Shown: positions 1 to 7,831 of the stretch, piece after piece
Position numbering within the stretch: the stretch's first letter is position 1
How the letters are laid out: each line of letters starts with the position of its first letter
NCBI GenBank assembly: GCA_949283985.1
Contig: CASDUM010000050.1
Coordinates: 1 to 11,700 of the forward strand
DNA length: 11,700 nucleotides
Direction: 5' to 3'
Source: an uncultured Mycoplasmataceae bacterium
Lineage (GTDB): Bacteria > Bacillota_I > Bacilli_A > Mycoplasmatales > Mycoplasmoidaceae
Notes under the pieces: generated by a model
What the model was told of the DNA's origin: nothing
Seen by the model: the letters and a program-made list of their open reading frames with translations, nothing else
The model's database searches: none
Position numbers and translations under genes: made by a program

Positions 1-16
1 CCTGCTTTAAAATGAA

Positions 17-38
17 AGTGGGGTCAAAATACCCCACT
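17..38 (-). terminator. Probable intrinsic terminator of the polysaccharide operon
   Basis: A perfect 8-bp inverted repeat (17-24 pairs with 31-38, four G:C pairs in the core, 6-base loop) lies about 60 bases beyond the flippase stop codon. Read on the minus strand, the stem is followed by an interrupted T-rich stretch (positions 16 to 8, T3 then CA then T4). This is the expected place and shape for a rho-independent terminator ending the leftward operon. The T tract is not continuous, so efficiency is uncertain. The same stem on the plus strand is followed by a less T-rich sequence, so a role for rightward transcription is weaker. Confidence 0.7.
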
Positions 39-65
39 ATTAATTTAAAGCTTTTTAGATTAGAC

Positions 66-94
66 CCCTCAATTATTTAAAGGGCCTTTTTTTT
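66..94 (+). terminator. Weak candidate terminator for rightward transcription
   Basis: On the plus strand a short CCCT/AGGG stem (66-69 with 81-84, 11-base loop) is followed after two C residues by eight consecutive T (87-94). The T tract is good but the stem is only 4 bp. It could end transcription of a gene entering from the left and converging on this operon, but no such gene is visible in the window. The stem may be chance. Confidence 0.25.
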
Positions 95-97
95 AAC

Positions 98-1630
98 TTA
101 TCTTCCATACTTACACCACCTCAATATTTTTTGAATTGGTTCTTTTATTAAATTTTTTTCATAACCGTTAAAATTGATAAAATAATTTAAAATAATATAT
201 AATAAAGTATAACCTATTACACATAAACCAAATTCCCAGAATGTCTGAATTATATAGTATCTAAAAATTATTAATCCTATAATCATCATTAAAATCGGTA
301 TAAATGATATTCGTATAATATTTTTCCAAAATGATATAATATCAAATTGTAAAACCTTATAATAATAAATGTTCATTACAAATCCATGTCCAATTATAAA
401 AGCAATACAAGTGCAAGTTGCAGCACCAATAATCCCATATGTTGGAATAGTTAAATAAGTTCCCACAATATTTGCTATTGCAATAATAAAATAGATAATT
501 GCTCTAAATCGATGCTTATTTTTTGCAACAGCTGTAGTCAATGCTATATTTTGAATAAGAGGTATTATTAATGGCCCCATTGTTAGTAATGCAATAACAT
601 AAGCTTCTTGATATGTATCACCTGCCCAAAAATGTATAAATACGCGTCCAAATACAACATAACCTGTAAAAGCTAACGCAATAATAAAAAATTGTATTCT
701 TCCAATTCTAATTAAAAGTTCATTATAAACATCTTTACTAGATTCGATTGCTACAAGTCTATTAACTCTAGGTCCAAAAACATTTCCTATCGAATTTGAA
801 AGATTTTGAAACATAGTCGAAAATGTTCCCCCAACATTATAAACAGCCACTGCTGCAGAACCAATCATGGATCCAATTAAAACTTTATCAGTTGACCAAT
901 ATAGCATATCCACAAGTGAACTAATAAATACATAGATTGAAAATGAAAATATTTCTTTCAATCTATCTAAAGGCAAATTTTTATGTAAAATTCTAATTTT
1001 TAATTTTTTGTATGAATAATAAATATATATAAACATTAAAAATATATTATACATTAACCCAACTAGTGCCATTCCTATAGATTTATATCCTAAAAATAAA
1101 ACAACTAAATTCAAAATGGGTGCTAATAATGTACCAATAATTTCTAATTTTCTTCTGAAAATGTATTTTTCGAAAGATGTACAGGCTGCTGAAAACACAC
1201 TTGATATAAAAGTAATTGAAGTTGATAGAGTCATTATCAAAATTAATATTCGTAATGTACTTATTTCACTAATTGTCAAACCTTTATTAAACCAAAAAGG
1301 TGTACCTATAAATAAAATTAATCCACCAAATAAAACCACTAATGCTAAAATCATAAATATTATAAGAAAAAGTGATAATATACGATTAATATTTTCATAA
1401 TCATCTTTTGCTCTATAATAAGATATATATCTTATTATAGCTTGTCCCATCCCTAAATTCAAAATTGTTAAATAAGATATAACTGAATTAGCAAGACTAT
1501 AAATACCATACTCATTTTGGCCAAGAATTCCTAACATAATAGGAGTATATATAATAGGAATAACAAATCCAATTATCATACTAATATAAGATAATATTGC
1601 TCCTGTTTTTAATGGGTTAACTTTCATCAT
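98..1630 (-). CDS. wzx: Wzx-type polysaccharide repeat-unit flippase
   Basis: This is an integral membrane protein of the MOP/PST superfamily, predicted to move undecaprenyl-diphosphate-linked repeat units across the cytoplasmic membrane. The 510-residue product, usual length for Wzx, shows 12-14 hydrophobic segments from about residue 11 to 486, separated by short basic loops. The N-terminus has the typical layout of this family: SYIS helix (14-17), then LGQNEYGIYS (36-45), then LNLGMGQAIIRY (57-68). An ATG further upstream at 1684 would add 18 residues and overlap the preceding GT2 gene. I chose the ATG at 1630 because AAGGAG (1639-1644) sits 8 bases before it, a second ATG follows directly, and it lies 4 bases after the GT2 stop. 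It is the last gene before the terminator. Flippase identity is strong; the exact substrate cannot be read from sequence. Confidence 0.9.
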   Translation of the reverse strand: MMKVNPLKTGAILSYISMIIGFVIPIIYTPIMLGILGQNEYGIYSLANSVISYLTILNLGMGQAIIRYISYYRAKDDYENINRILSLFLIIFMILALVVLFGGLILFIGTPFWFNKGLTISEISTLRILILIMTLSTSITFISSVFSAACTSFEKYIFRRKLEIIGTLLAPILNLVVLFLGYKSIGMALVGLMYNIFLMFIYIYYSYKKLKIRILHKNLPLDRLKEIFSFSIYVFISSLVDMLYWSTDKVLIGSMIGSAAVAVYNVGGTFSTMFQNLSNSIGNVFGPRVNRLVAIESSKDVYNELLIRIGRIQFFIIALAFTGYVVFGRVFIHFWAGDTYQEAYVIALLTMGPLIIPLIQNIALTTAVAKNKHRFRAIIYFIIAIANIVGTYLTIPTYGIIGAATCTCIAFIIGHGFVMNIYYYKVLQFDIISFWKNIIRISFIPILMMIIGLIIFRYYIIQTFWEFGLCVIGYTLLYIILNYFINFNGYEKNLIKEPIQKILRWCKYGR

Positions 1631-1634
1631 GTTA

Positions 1635-2720
1635 CTATCTCCTTTTAAATAACTTTTTCCAAATTGCATAGTAATTTCTTTCAAACAAATAAAATCTATC
1701 TTTTATAAGTTTTGTTTGATATCTAAATTTAAAAATATTCAAATATTTCCTTTTATTTTTTTTTAGATATGCCTTCTTAATAATAACATCTGATGTTTTA
1801 GGATGTGAATTTTGATACCAAAAATTCACCTTTTGATTATTAAAAAGATAATTAATACATTCATTAATATCTTTATTATAGGTTTTAAGAAATGGGATTG
1901 CTTCGAGCATTAATTTATTTACTTGATTAAAATAATGAGTGCATATCTTTTCAGAATTTAAATCGAATAAATTTCCAAAATACTTTTCATAAATTAATGC
2001 ATTTTTTTCAATTATGAAAAATTTTTCTTTACTAAATCTTCTCGACAATGAATCTTCCGTACTTATATATTCATATAAACAATCATCAATAATAATCGCG
2101 TTACTAGCATAAAAAATATAAGTAGCAACAAATGGTTTATCCTCCCATATTCGTCTGTTTTCATCAAAATAAATACTGTTATTAACAAGCAACTTTCTTC
2201 GATATAATTTATTTACTGCATAAGGTTCAATAGAAAAAGTTATATTAGAATCTATGTTAAGAATATTAGGTAATATTTTTTCTTTTATATAACTCTTATC
2301 TAATAAAAAATTTTTTTTTAATGTATTATAGGTTGTATTAAATTTATCACTATTGTAATAATACTTTATACCAAATATTACTAAATCACTATCATTTTCT
2401 TCTTGAACTTTATGCAAAATTTCTAGTGTTTTTAAATCTAATCTATCATCTGAATCTAAAAATAAAATAAATTTTCCTATTGCCTTTTTTATCCCTCTAT
2501 TTCTTGCAACTGATAATCCTCCATTTTGATAATGGTAGATATAAAACTGATTGTTTTCCAAACAATAAGAACTACATACCTGAAATGTATTATCCTTTGA
2601 TCCATCATCGATTATAATAACTTCATAATTTTTATATGATTGATTTTTAACACTATCTAATGTATAAATTATTTTTTCACCCCTGTTATAAACAGGAATG
2701 ATAATAGAAAACTCTACCAT
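1635..2720 (-). CDS. Family 2 glycosyltransferase, GT-A fold
   Basis: A cytoplasmic GT2 enzyme of 361 residues, predicted to transfer a sugar from a nucleotide sugar onto the growing lipid-linked unit. Visible motifs in order: IIIPVYN at 6-12 (start of the Rossmann-like nucleotide-binding domain), DDGS at 38-41, GGLSVARNRG at 67-76, the metal-binding DSDD at 89-92, NKLYRR at 170-175 and an ED pair at 193-194 in the position of the usual catalytic base. The C-terminal third is basic and rich in aromatic and lysine residues and ends in an IWKK-type tail, fitting peripheral membrane contact. The ATG at 2720 is preceded by AAGGAT and AGGAG-like sequence about 8-14 bases upstream. It starts 37 bp after the GT61 gene, the widest gap in the operon. 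Donor and acceptor are unknown. Confidence 0.9.
   Translation of the reverse strand: MVEFSIIIPVYNRGEKIIYTLDSVKNQSYKNYEVIIIDDGSKDNTFQVCSSYCLENNQFYIYHYQNGGLSVARNRGIKKAIGKFILFLDSDDRLDLKTLEILHKVQEENDSDLVIFGIKYYYNSDKFNTTYNTLKKNFLLDKSYIKEKILPNILNIDSNITFSIEPYAVNKLYRRKLLVNNSIYFDENRRIWEDKPFVATYIFYASNAIIIDDCLYEYISTEDSLSRRFSKEKFFIIEKNALIYEKYFGNLFDLNSEKICTHYFNQVNKLMLEAIPFLKTYNKDINECINYLFNNQKVNFWYQNSHPKTSDVIIKKAYLKKNKRKYLNIFKFRYQTKLIKDRFYLFERNYYAIWKKLFKRR
1639..1644 (-). promoter_or_regulatory. Ribosome binding site setting the flippase start
   Basis: AAGGAG on the minus strand lies 8 bases upstream of the ATG at 1630, inside the last codons of the upstream GT2 gene. It supports the 510-residue flippase over the longer reading from 1684 and suggests the two genes are translated in close succession. 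Confidence 0.75.
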
Positions 2721-2757
2721 AAATTCTATCCTTCTCCTATTTCATAATAATCTTCCT

Positions 2758-3876
2758 CTAGCTTCTTATATACAATTTTCGTAAAAATAATTTTATTTTA
2801 TTTTTTATATTCCATACTTTCCCAGTATATCTTATGCGATTCACACATTTTATAAAAAAAATCATTATTTTTTTGTAAGGATTTATTAAATTATTATTCG
2901 CAAAAAAATCTAATAAATCATCTGATATTTCCATCAAAAACGGTCCTGACCCTAGATTTGAAGGAATATTTTTTGTTAAATAAGGCTCATTATAAATATT
3001 AATATAATAAATATTTGTATTTCTCATCATGGTAAATAAATATAAATTCAAATGAATTAAACTTGTTTTATTCAAAACAATCAAATGTAAATCTATATTT
3101 TTAGAAAACATACAGTTTAAAGCAATGGATCCATTTATACATACAATTTGTTGACATGTATTCCATATATATATTTGTTGTTTTAAAGAAAGTGTCTCTG
3201 GTGAAAGAATCGTATAATTATTTACTCTAAACATTTTTACTATTTGAGCCTCTCCTACCTCTGTTAATATAGCTTTTCGTAAGTTTAATCTTGAAAAATA
3301 AACCTTCTCACATGAGATTTTCTCTTTATCATTTATCTCTATAAGAGCATTTGAAATTAATTTATCTAGCATTTTTTCATACTCATTAGAAAACCATATA
3401 CACCCTCTCATTGAAAAATGAGGAACTATAACTTTGTTAAATCTTGTAGGTTGAGTAACATGTATTAATTGTTCTTTTTGAATACCTAAAAGATGAAAAT
3501 ATTCCAAATAATTCCCATCTATTTCATCCTCACCAATATAAACTATTTTCATCTGATTAGTAAACTTATTTGAAATTGCTGGAAACCATAAGCGACTATT
3601 CAAATCAACTAAAAAATGCCCCCAATGTTTAAAAAACAATCCAAAATATACAATCGTTTCATCAACATATTTTTCTTCATCCCATTGATAAATTCCGCCA
3701 TGATCTATCCACCCTCCATGATATGAAGAAGATTCAACAAAACAATTATTTTTATCACATACTCCACCTAGCCCCCATCCTGGACCGTTAGATAAAAATT
3801 TTCTTGGTAACACAATTCCCATTTCATATGTTTCATATTGTATAGGTTCTTCTTTTTTATACATTTTTTTTTCCAT
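2758..3876 (-). CDS. GT61 (DUF563) family glycosyltransferase
   Basis: The 372-residue product has the pattern of the GT61/DUF563 family, GT-B-like transferases first known from plant and animal xylosyl- and GlcNAc-transferases but common in bacterial polysaccharide clusters. Supporting motifs: HWGHFLVD (84-91, the family histidine-rich segment), KVYFSR (191-196), SPETLSLKQQI (225-235) and INGSIALNCMF (248-258), which corresponds to the family's conserved glycine/asparagine segment near the C-terminus. No signal peptide or transmembrane segment is evident, so it should act in the cytoplasm. The ATG at 3876 has GGGAG 8 bases upstream. A nine-A tract directly follows the start, with an in-frame ATG (codon 5) behind it. 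The family call is fairly confident; which sugar it adds is not known. Confidence 0.8.
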   Translation of the reverse strand: MEKKMYKKEEPIQYETYEMGIVLPRKFLSNGPGWGLGGVCDKNNCFVESSSYHGGWIDHGGIYQWDEEKYVDETIVYFGLFFKHWGHFLVDLNSRLWFPAISNKFTNQMKIVYIGEDEIDGNYLEYFHLLGIQKEQLIHVTQPTRFNKVIVPHFSMRGCIWFSNEYEKMLDKLISNALIEINDKEKISCEKVYFSRLNLRKAILTEVGEAQIVKMFRVNNYTILSPETLSLKQQIYIWNTCQQIVCINGSIALNCMFSKNIDLHLIVLNKTSLIHLNLYLFTMMRNTNIYYINIYNEPYLTKNIPSNLGSGPFLMEISDDLLDFFANNNLINPYKKIMIFFIKCVNRIRYTGKVWNIKNKIKLFLRKLYIRS

Positions 3877-3892
3877 TAAAATATCTCCCTAA

Positions 3893-4801
3893 CTAAATCA
3901 TGAAAATATTCTTTAAAATATTAATCTTTTGAAAAATAGAAATTTTGCTTTTCATAATAAAAAAAATATTCTTTCTCATCTTACTTTGGATATATCTAAT
4001 TGTATCAACATTTGTTGTTTCACTTTTTAACCTTAATAAATTATCGATATAATTTTCAAAATAAATTTTTTCCAACTGTGGATATCTCATTTTCACATTT
4101 AAATATCTTTCTTCAAGATATTCTAATCGATCTTTGATAATGATATCCTGATTATTTTTATTATTCATAACACTTGTATCTCGCCATAAATAATGGTATA
4201 AGGCTTTATTAAATAATACAATTTTATGACTATTCATAACTAAATGATATGTAAAAAACTCATCATCTATTTTATGTCCTTCTTTAAATCTTACACCTTT
4301 TATAACATGTGTTTTAAAAAGTTTGTTCCATATTAAACCACATGTCCAATCATCAAGAAATTTTTTTAAAAAATCAATTTCATTATATACACATATTTCA
4401 CAATGATAATCATTAATAGTAATAAAATCTTGATTCACATTATAAAAAGAGCATACAGATATATCAGCATCATGCTGTTCAAGTGTTTTAACTAATTGCT
4501 CAATATAATTGCTTTCAACATAATCATCACTATCTACAAAGGATACATAATCTCCTCTATATTTTTCTAGACCTAGATTTCGCGCACTTGCTGCACCACC
4601 ATTCTTCTTATGAAAAACTTTAATTCTTTTATCTAGTTCCTGATATCTATATAAAATTTCTAAACTATTGTCTGTTGAATCATCATCTATTGCTAAAATT
4701 TCTATATTTCTATATGTTTGATTTATCAAACTTGTCAGACATCGATCTAAATATAATGAAACATTATAAACAGGAACAATAATACTAACTTTCTTTTCCA
4801 T
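3893..4801 (-). CDS. Family 2 glycosyltransferase (DDDS variant)
   Basis: A 302-residue GT2 enzyme with a GT-A domain: VSIIVPVYN at 5-13, DDDS at 39-42 (the usual glycine of DDGS is aspartate here), NGGAASARNLG at 67-77, metal-binding DSDD at 90-93, WNKLFK at 158-163 and DDEFFTY at 179-185 in the catalytic-base region. This layout is shared with the GT2 at 7832-8809, which carries NEDEFFTY at the same place. The likely product is a cytoplasmic sugar transferase for the repeat unit. The start at 4801 overlaps the preceding GT2 gene by 55 bp and has no close Shine-Dalgarno; the nearest AAGGAT is about 20 bases away. Translation may depend on coupling to the upstream gene. The start is still convincing, because the family's N-terminal strand begins within five residues of it. 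Confidence 0.88.
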   Translation of the reverse strand: MEKKVSIIVPVYNVSLYLDRCLTSLINQTYRNIEILAIDDDSTDNSLEILYRYQELDKRIKVFHKKNGGAASARNLGLEKYRGDYVSFVDSDDYVESNYIEQLVKTLEQHDADISVCSFYNVNQDFITINDYHCEICVYNEIDFLKKFLDDWTCGLIWNKLFKTHVIKGVRFKEGHKIDDEFFTYHLVMNSHKIVLFNKALYHYLWRDTSVMNNKNNQDIIIKDRLEYLEERYLNVKMRYPQLEKIYFENYIDNLLRLKSETTNVDTIRYIQSKMRKNIFFIMKSKISIFQKINILKNIFMI

Positions 4802-5748
4802 ATTTTACGTAATAAAATTATTATCCTTTCTTTATAATAAATTTTTTTGTTTTGTTTATATAAATTCTTCCCATTATCTAAATTCAAAATTAATCTTTTC
4901 TTCTCACGAAGAGACATTTTCGCATTATGAAATATTAAATAAGCCTGATTTTCAATCAATTTTTCCTTTCTTTTTTTTATTTCAATTTTTTTTTGTTTGT
5001 CTGATAAAGATGTCAATTGATATAAAAGAAAGAGATTATTAACTAAGTAGTCTATTTTTTCATATCCAACATTATACATTAATGAGTCATTCTGGTCTCT
5101 CATATAGTGATATGAACATTGATTAATAGCAGAAAATTTTTGAAAATGAGCATATAGCAAATACTCCAAAATAAATTGTGTATCTTCTCCAATACTTATT
5201 TTTTCATTAAAAACAAGATGATTTTTCTTAATAATTTCATTAAGAAAAATTTTATTCCATAACGGCTGTAATAATGTCTGATCATATAATTCTAGAATAT
5301 CATTTTGAATAAAATATACTCTTGAATCAGTACCAAACATTTTTTCTGTCAACAAACCATTAAAATGTCTATCATCATTAATATATCCAGTAATTGGTAA
5401 AATTTGATTATGATATCGGCTCATTTCATAAACAAGTAATTCAATATGACATGTTTCTAACCAATCATCACTATCAACAAACATAATATAAAATCCATGA
5501 CTATTTTTTATACCAATATTTCTACTTAATGAAACTCCCTTATTTTTTTCATTATGAAAAAGTTTTATATTTGAAAATTTCTGTGACAAAGTTTGACATA
5601 TTTTAAAACTTTCATCTATTGATGCATCATCTATTACAATAATCTCCAATTGTTTATACGTACTATTTAATATACTCATAAGACAGCGCTTAATCGTTTT
5701 TTGAGCATTATACACAGGTACAACAACACTTACTAATTTATTTTCCAT
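4747..5748 (-). CDS. Family 2 glycosyltransferase with extra hydrophobic tail
   Basis: A 333-residue GT2 enzyme: VSVVVPVYN at 6-14, DDAS at 40-43 (alanine replaces the usual glycine), GVSLSRNIG at 71-79, DSDD at 92-95, LWNKIF at 163-168 and GEDTQF at 187-192 (probable catalytic base). I chose the ATG at 5748 over the upstream ATG at 5802, because the GT2 N-terminal strand begins at once after it and a GGTGAT site precedes it; it overlaps the Caps_synth gene by 11 bp. The C-terminus is odd. After a basic IWKRK ending, which resembles the natural end of the GT2 at 1635, the frame runs about 13 more residues (hydrophobic, VLLFLFIM) through the start of the next GT2 gene. The catalytic domain looks intact, and the enzyme is probably functional. 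Confidence 0.87.
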   Translation of the reverse strand: MENKLVSVVVPVYNAQKTIKRCLMSILNSTYKQLEIIVIDDASIDESFKICQTLSQKFSNIKLFHNEKNKGVSLSRNIGIKNSHGFYIMFVDSDDWLETCHIELLVYEMSRYHNQILPITGYINDDRHFNGLLTEKMFGTDSRVYFIQNDILELYDQTLLQPLWNKIFLNEIIKKNHLVFNEKISIGEDTQFILEYLLYAHFQKFSAINQCSYHYMRDQNDSLMYNVGYEKIDYLVNNLFLLYQLTSLSDKQKKIEIKKRKEKLIENQAYLIFHNAKMSLREKKRLILNLDNGKNLYKQNKKIYYKERIIILLRKIWKRKLVLLFLFIMFHYI

Positions 5749-6736
5749 AATTATCACCAAACACTTCTTTATATAAATGACCATATAAGGTCTCTTTTCC
5801 ATCAGGAGTTAAATGTCGTAAATCCATTTTATAAGTTAACTTATGCATAACATTTCTTTTTGTCAAACGCTGATAAAGTTCATCACTATAAGGTTCATTA
5901 AGATGTTTATACATTTCAAAAATATCTTCATTATTATTCTCTACTGAGTCAATACAGCTTTTAACATTAGGTATTCTTTTATAAGCTATTAATATCATAT
6001 AATCAATTAAAACATAATCAGGTATTGCATTATATTTTTTCCACCATTCAAAAAATCCATCACGCATAAAATGAAATAATACATTATCATTTCTTCCTGC
6101 CATTGAGAATCCACACCATCGTCCCTTACATGCTTCTCTTTGATATTGAATGGGATCATACATTTTTTGACAATAAAAATCTCTCGTAAAATATTCATTA
6201 GGTATATTATCGGTAAAAAATATTGTCGCATCAAGCCAATAACCTCCATATTTACTAAGCAATGTCATGCGTAAAATATCGGACATAGTAGCCATTGTAA
6301 TTATTTTTTTATTAAATTTATCAATTATATAATCTGGCATATCTACATATTCTAAATAATTTTCCACTGTTAATACATGCAACTCAGCATTAGATGGAAT
6401 CTTTGTTTTTAGTCTTTCAAAACACATTCTTACTATTTCCGGCATGTTTTCTATACTTTGCCACCAACATAACCATATAGGGAACTTATCCAAAAGAATT
6501 TGGTTTGGTGTCAATGTCATAGTTTCATATGGTACAATAAAATCTTTAAAAAAATCATCAACATAATTTTCAATATTTCTAATATAGTTCGGTTTTTTAT
6601 TAGGAACTTGAATATCATCCCAAAATTTTATTAAAGTTAATTTTATGCCAAAATTGTTAAAATTAGTTTTTACCTGTTTTGATGCATTTATTAAAATTTT
6701 AGAAAAAGTATAACATTTATGTACTATTTTAATCAT
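5738..6736 (-). CDS. Capsular polysaccharide synthesis protein, Caps_synth/GT32-like
   Basis: The 332-residue product fits the Caps_synth family (related to GT32, GT-A type). The signature parts are WLCWWQSIENMPEIV (88-102), SDILRMTLLSKYGGYW (152-167) and the LDAT segment (168-171), where D169 takes the place of the DXD metal-binding motif of GT32 relatives. The DAT form is, from memory, typical for this subfamily rather than damage. A WCGFSMAG segment (207-214) follows. No membrane segment is clear, so action is expected on the cytoplasmic side, adding one sugar to the repeat unit. The ATG overlaps the stop of the pyruvyl transferase gene as ATGA, with a GAGGTG site just upstream, indicating translational coupling. 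Donor sugar is unknown. Confidence 0.87.
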   Translation of the reverse strand: MIKIVHKCYTFSKILINASKQVKTNFNNFGIKLTLIKFWDDIQVPNKKPNYIRNIENYVDDFFKDFIVPYETMTLTPNQILLDKFPIWLCWWQSIENMPEIVRMCFERLKTKIPSNAELHVLTVENYLEYVDMPDYIIDKFNKKIITMATMSDILRMTLLSKYGGYWLDATIFFTDNIPNEYFTRDFYCQKMYDPIQYQREACKGRWCGFSMAGRNDNVLFHFMRDGFFEWWKKYNAIPDYVLIDYMILIAYKRIPNVKSCIDSVENNNEDIFEMYKHLNEPYSDELYQRLTKRNVMHKLTYKMDLRHLTPDGKETLYGHLYKEVFGDNYGK

Positions 6737-7809
6737 GATAACACCTCATCTAACTTTTTAAAATGATCATTAGATTTTTCTCTATATTTATGTATATCAA
6801 CAATATAATTTTGATCTAAATTTTGCTTTGAAAACTCATAACTTAACTTAGTTATATCTTTTATATAAACATAATCTCCATCAAAGCCGATATCTTCTAA
6901 CATATTTTTAGTTTTATTACTATAAATAATAGGGAATACCGGTAAATTTGCACACATTCCTAATATAATTGCATGAAATCTTGTCCCAACTATATAACAA
7001 GATTTACCAATCTCATATATAAGTTCTTTCCTATTTTTCCCGTTATAGTTTAATATTTTAATGTTTTTTGGACATTGCTGAGCAATTCTATTTACAACTT
7101 CCTCATCACCTTCTGTTTTACAAAATGATGATAAAGTAACATTATAACCATCTATAACATATTGTTGAATTAAAGAAATAATTGTATTTTCATAGTCTTG
7201 TGAATATAAAGATAATGTATTATTTCCCTCATCTTTATATTCACAATTAATAATAGAGAAAAATATAGTATTTGTTTTTTTACTTTTTGGTACTTTTTGA
7301 TTAAATAAAATATCTGGAGCATACCTCGCATTTGAACAATCTTGAAATAATTGAAATGAGTACTTATCTCTAAAACAAATATCTTCTAAATTCATAAATA
7401 CTTTTTTCATAGCTGTACAATATTCTATACTTTGAAATGGACCAAAATTTGCACCTATAATATACAATTGATAATTTGTTGCCTGATAGTTCCACCAATT
7501 GACAATATTAGGCCATGATGGATATTCTATAAAGATAGATCCTCCTATATAAACTAATACATCACATTTATTTTTTATATGTGATTCATATCTCGAATAT
7601 CCTCCCTGCCATATCTTTTTTAAATATTTAAAAACAACACAATCCCTATCAATGATATGTAAATTTTTCAATTCACGAAAATTAGTTTTATTAGTTTTAT
7701 CAGATATCATATAAAATACAGTTGTTGGATACCTTTTTACTATAGTTTCAATAAACAAATCATCCCCAAGATTTATCTTGTCATAAGCATATAAAAATAT
7801 CTTTTTCAA
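6733..7809 (-). CDS. Polysaccharide pyruvyl transferase family protein
   Basis: The 358-residue product belongs to the PS_pyruv_trans family (relatives CsaB, WcaK, AmsJ), whose studied members transfer pyruvate from phosphoenolpyruvate to a sugar to form a ketal. Motifs in order: NLGDD near the N-terminus (13-17), YIGGSIFIE (87-95), GANFGPF (119-125), CFRDKYS (145-151), ARYAPDILF (161-169) and GTRFHAIILG (275-284), followed by LPVFPIIYSNK (289-299); the RFHA histidine at 279 matches the conserved R-x-H of the family. The start is TTG at 7809, supported by GAGGTG seven bases upstream and by the KKIFLYAY strand beginning at residue 2; no ATG lies nearby in frame. Its presence predicts an acidic pyruvylated glycan. 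A few family members have other roles, so the chemistry is inferred. Confidence 0.88.
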   Translation of the reverse strand: MKKIFLYAYDKINLGDDLFIETIVKRYPTTVFYMISDKTNKTNFRELKNLHIIDRDCVVFKYLKKIWQGGYSRYESHIKNKCDVLVYIGGSIFIEYPSWPNIVNWWNYQATNYQLYIIGANFGPFQSIEYCTAMKKVFMNLEDICFRDKYSFQLFQDCSNARYAPDILFNQKVPKSKKTNTIFFSIINCEYKDEGNNTLSLYSQDYENTIISLIQQYVIDGYNVTLSSFCKTEGDEEVVNRIAQQCPKNIKILNYNGKNRKELIYEIGKSCYIVGTRFHAIILGMCANLPVFPIIYSNKTKNMLEDIGFDGDYVYIKDITKLSYEFSKQNLDQNYIVDIHKYREKSNDHFKKLDEVLS

Positions 7810-7816
7810 ATAATAT

Positions 7817-7822
7817 CACCTC
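7817..7822 (-). promoter_or_regulatory. Ribosome binding site supporting the TTG start
   Basis: GAGGTG on the minus strand lies 7 bases before TTG at 7809. It decides the start of the pyruvyl transferase gene, which would otherwise lack its first family strand if the next in-frame ATG were used. Confidence 0.7.
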
Positions 7823-7831
7823 TAATATCTT

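Noticed and set aside
1116..1400. Plus-strand 94-codon open frame
   Set aside because: It lies fully antisense within the flippase gene, encodes a low-complexity product and has no family motifs; it mirrors AT-rich membrane-protein codons.
1631..1684. Upstream start for the flippase at 1684
   Set aside because: It overlaps the GT2 gene, while the ATG at 1630 has AAGGAG at ideal spacing and the family N-terminus begins just after it.
2721..2757. Possible internal promoter in the widest intergenic gap
   Set aside because: Only 37 bp are available and I see no convincing -35/-10 pair; AT-rich hexamers occur everywhere here.
5749..5802. Upstream start giving the GT2 at 4747 an 18-residue N-terminal extension
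   Set aside because: The extension lies inside the Caps_synth gene and precedes the family N-terminal strand; the ATG at 5748 has a nearby GGTGAT site.
6007..6249. Minus-strand 80-codon open frame in another phase
   Set aside because: It is nested inside the Caps_synth gene, whose own frame carries the family motifs.
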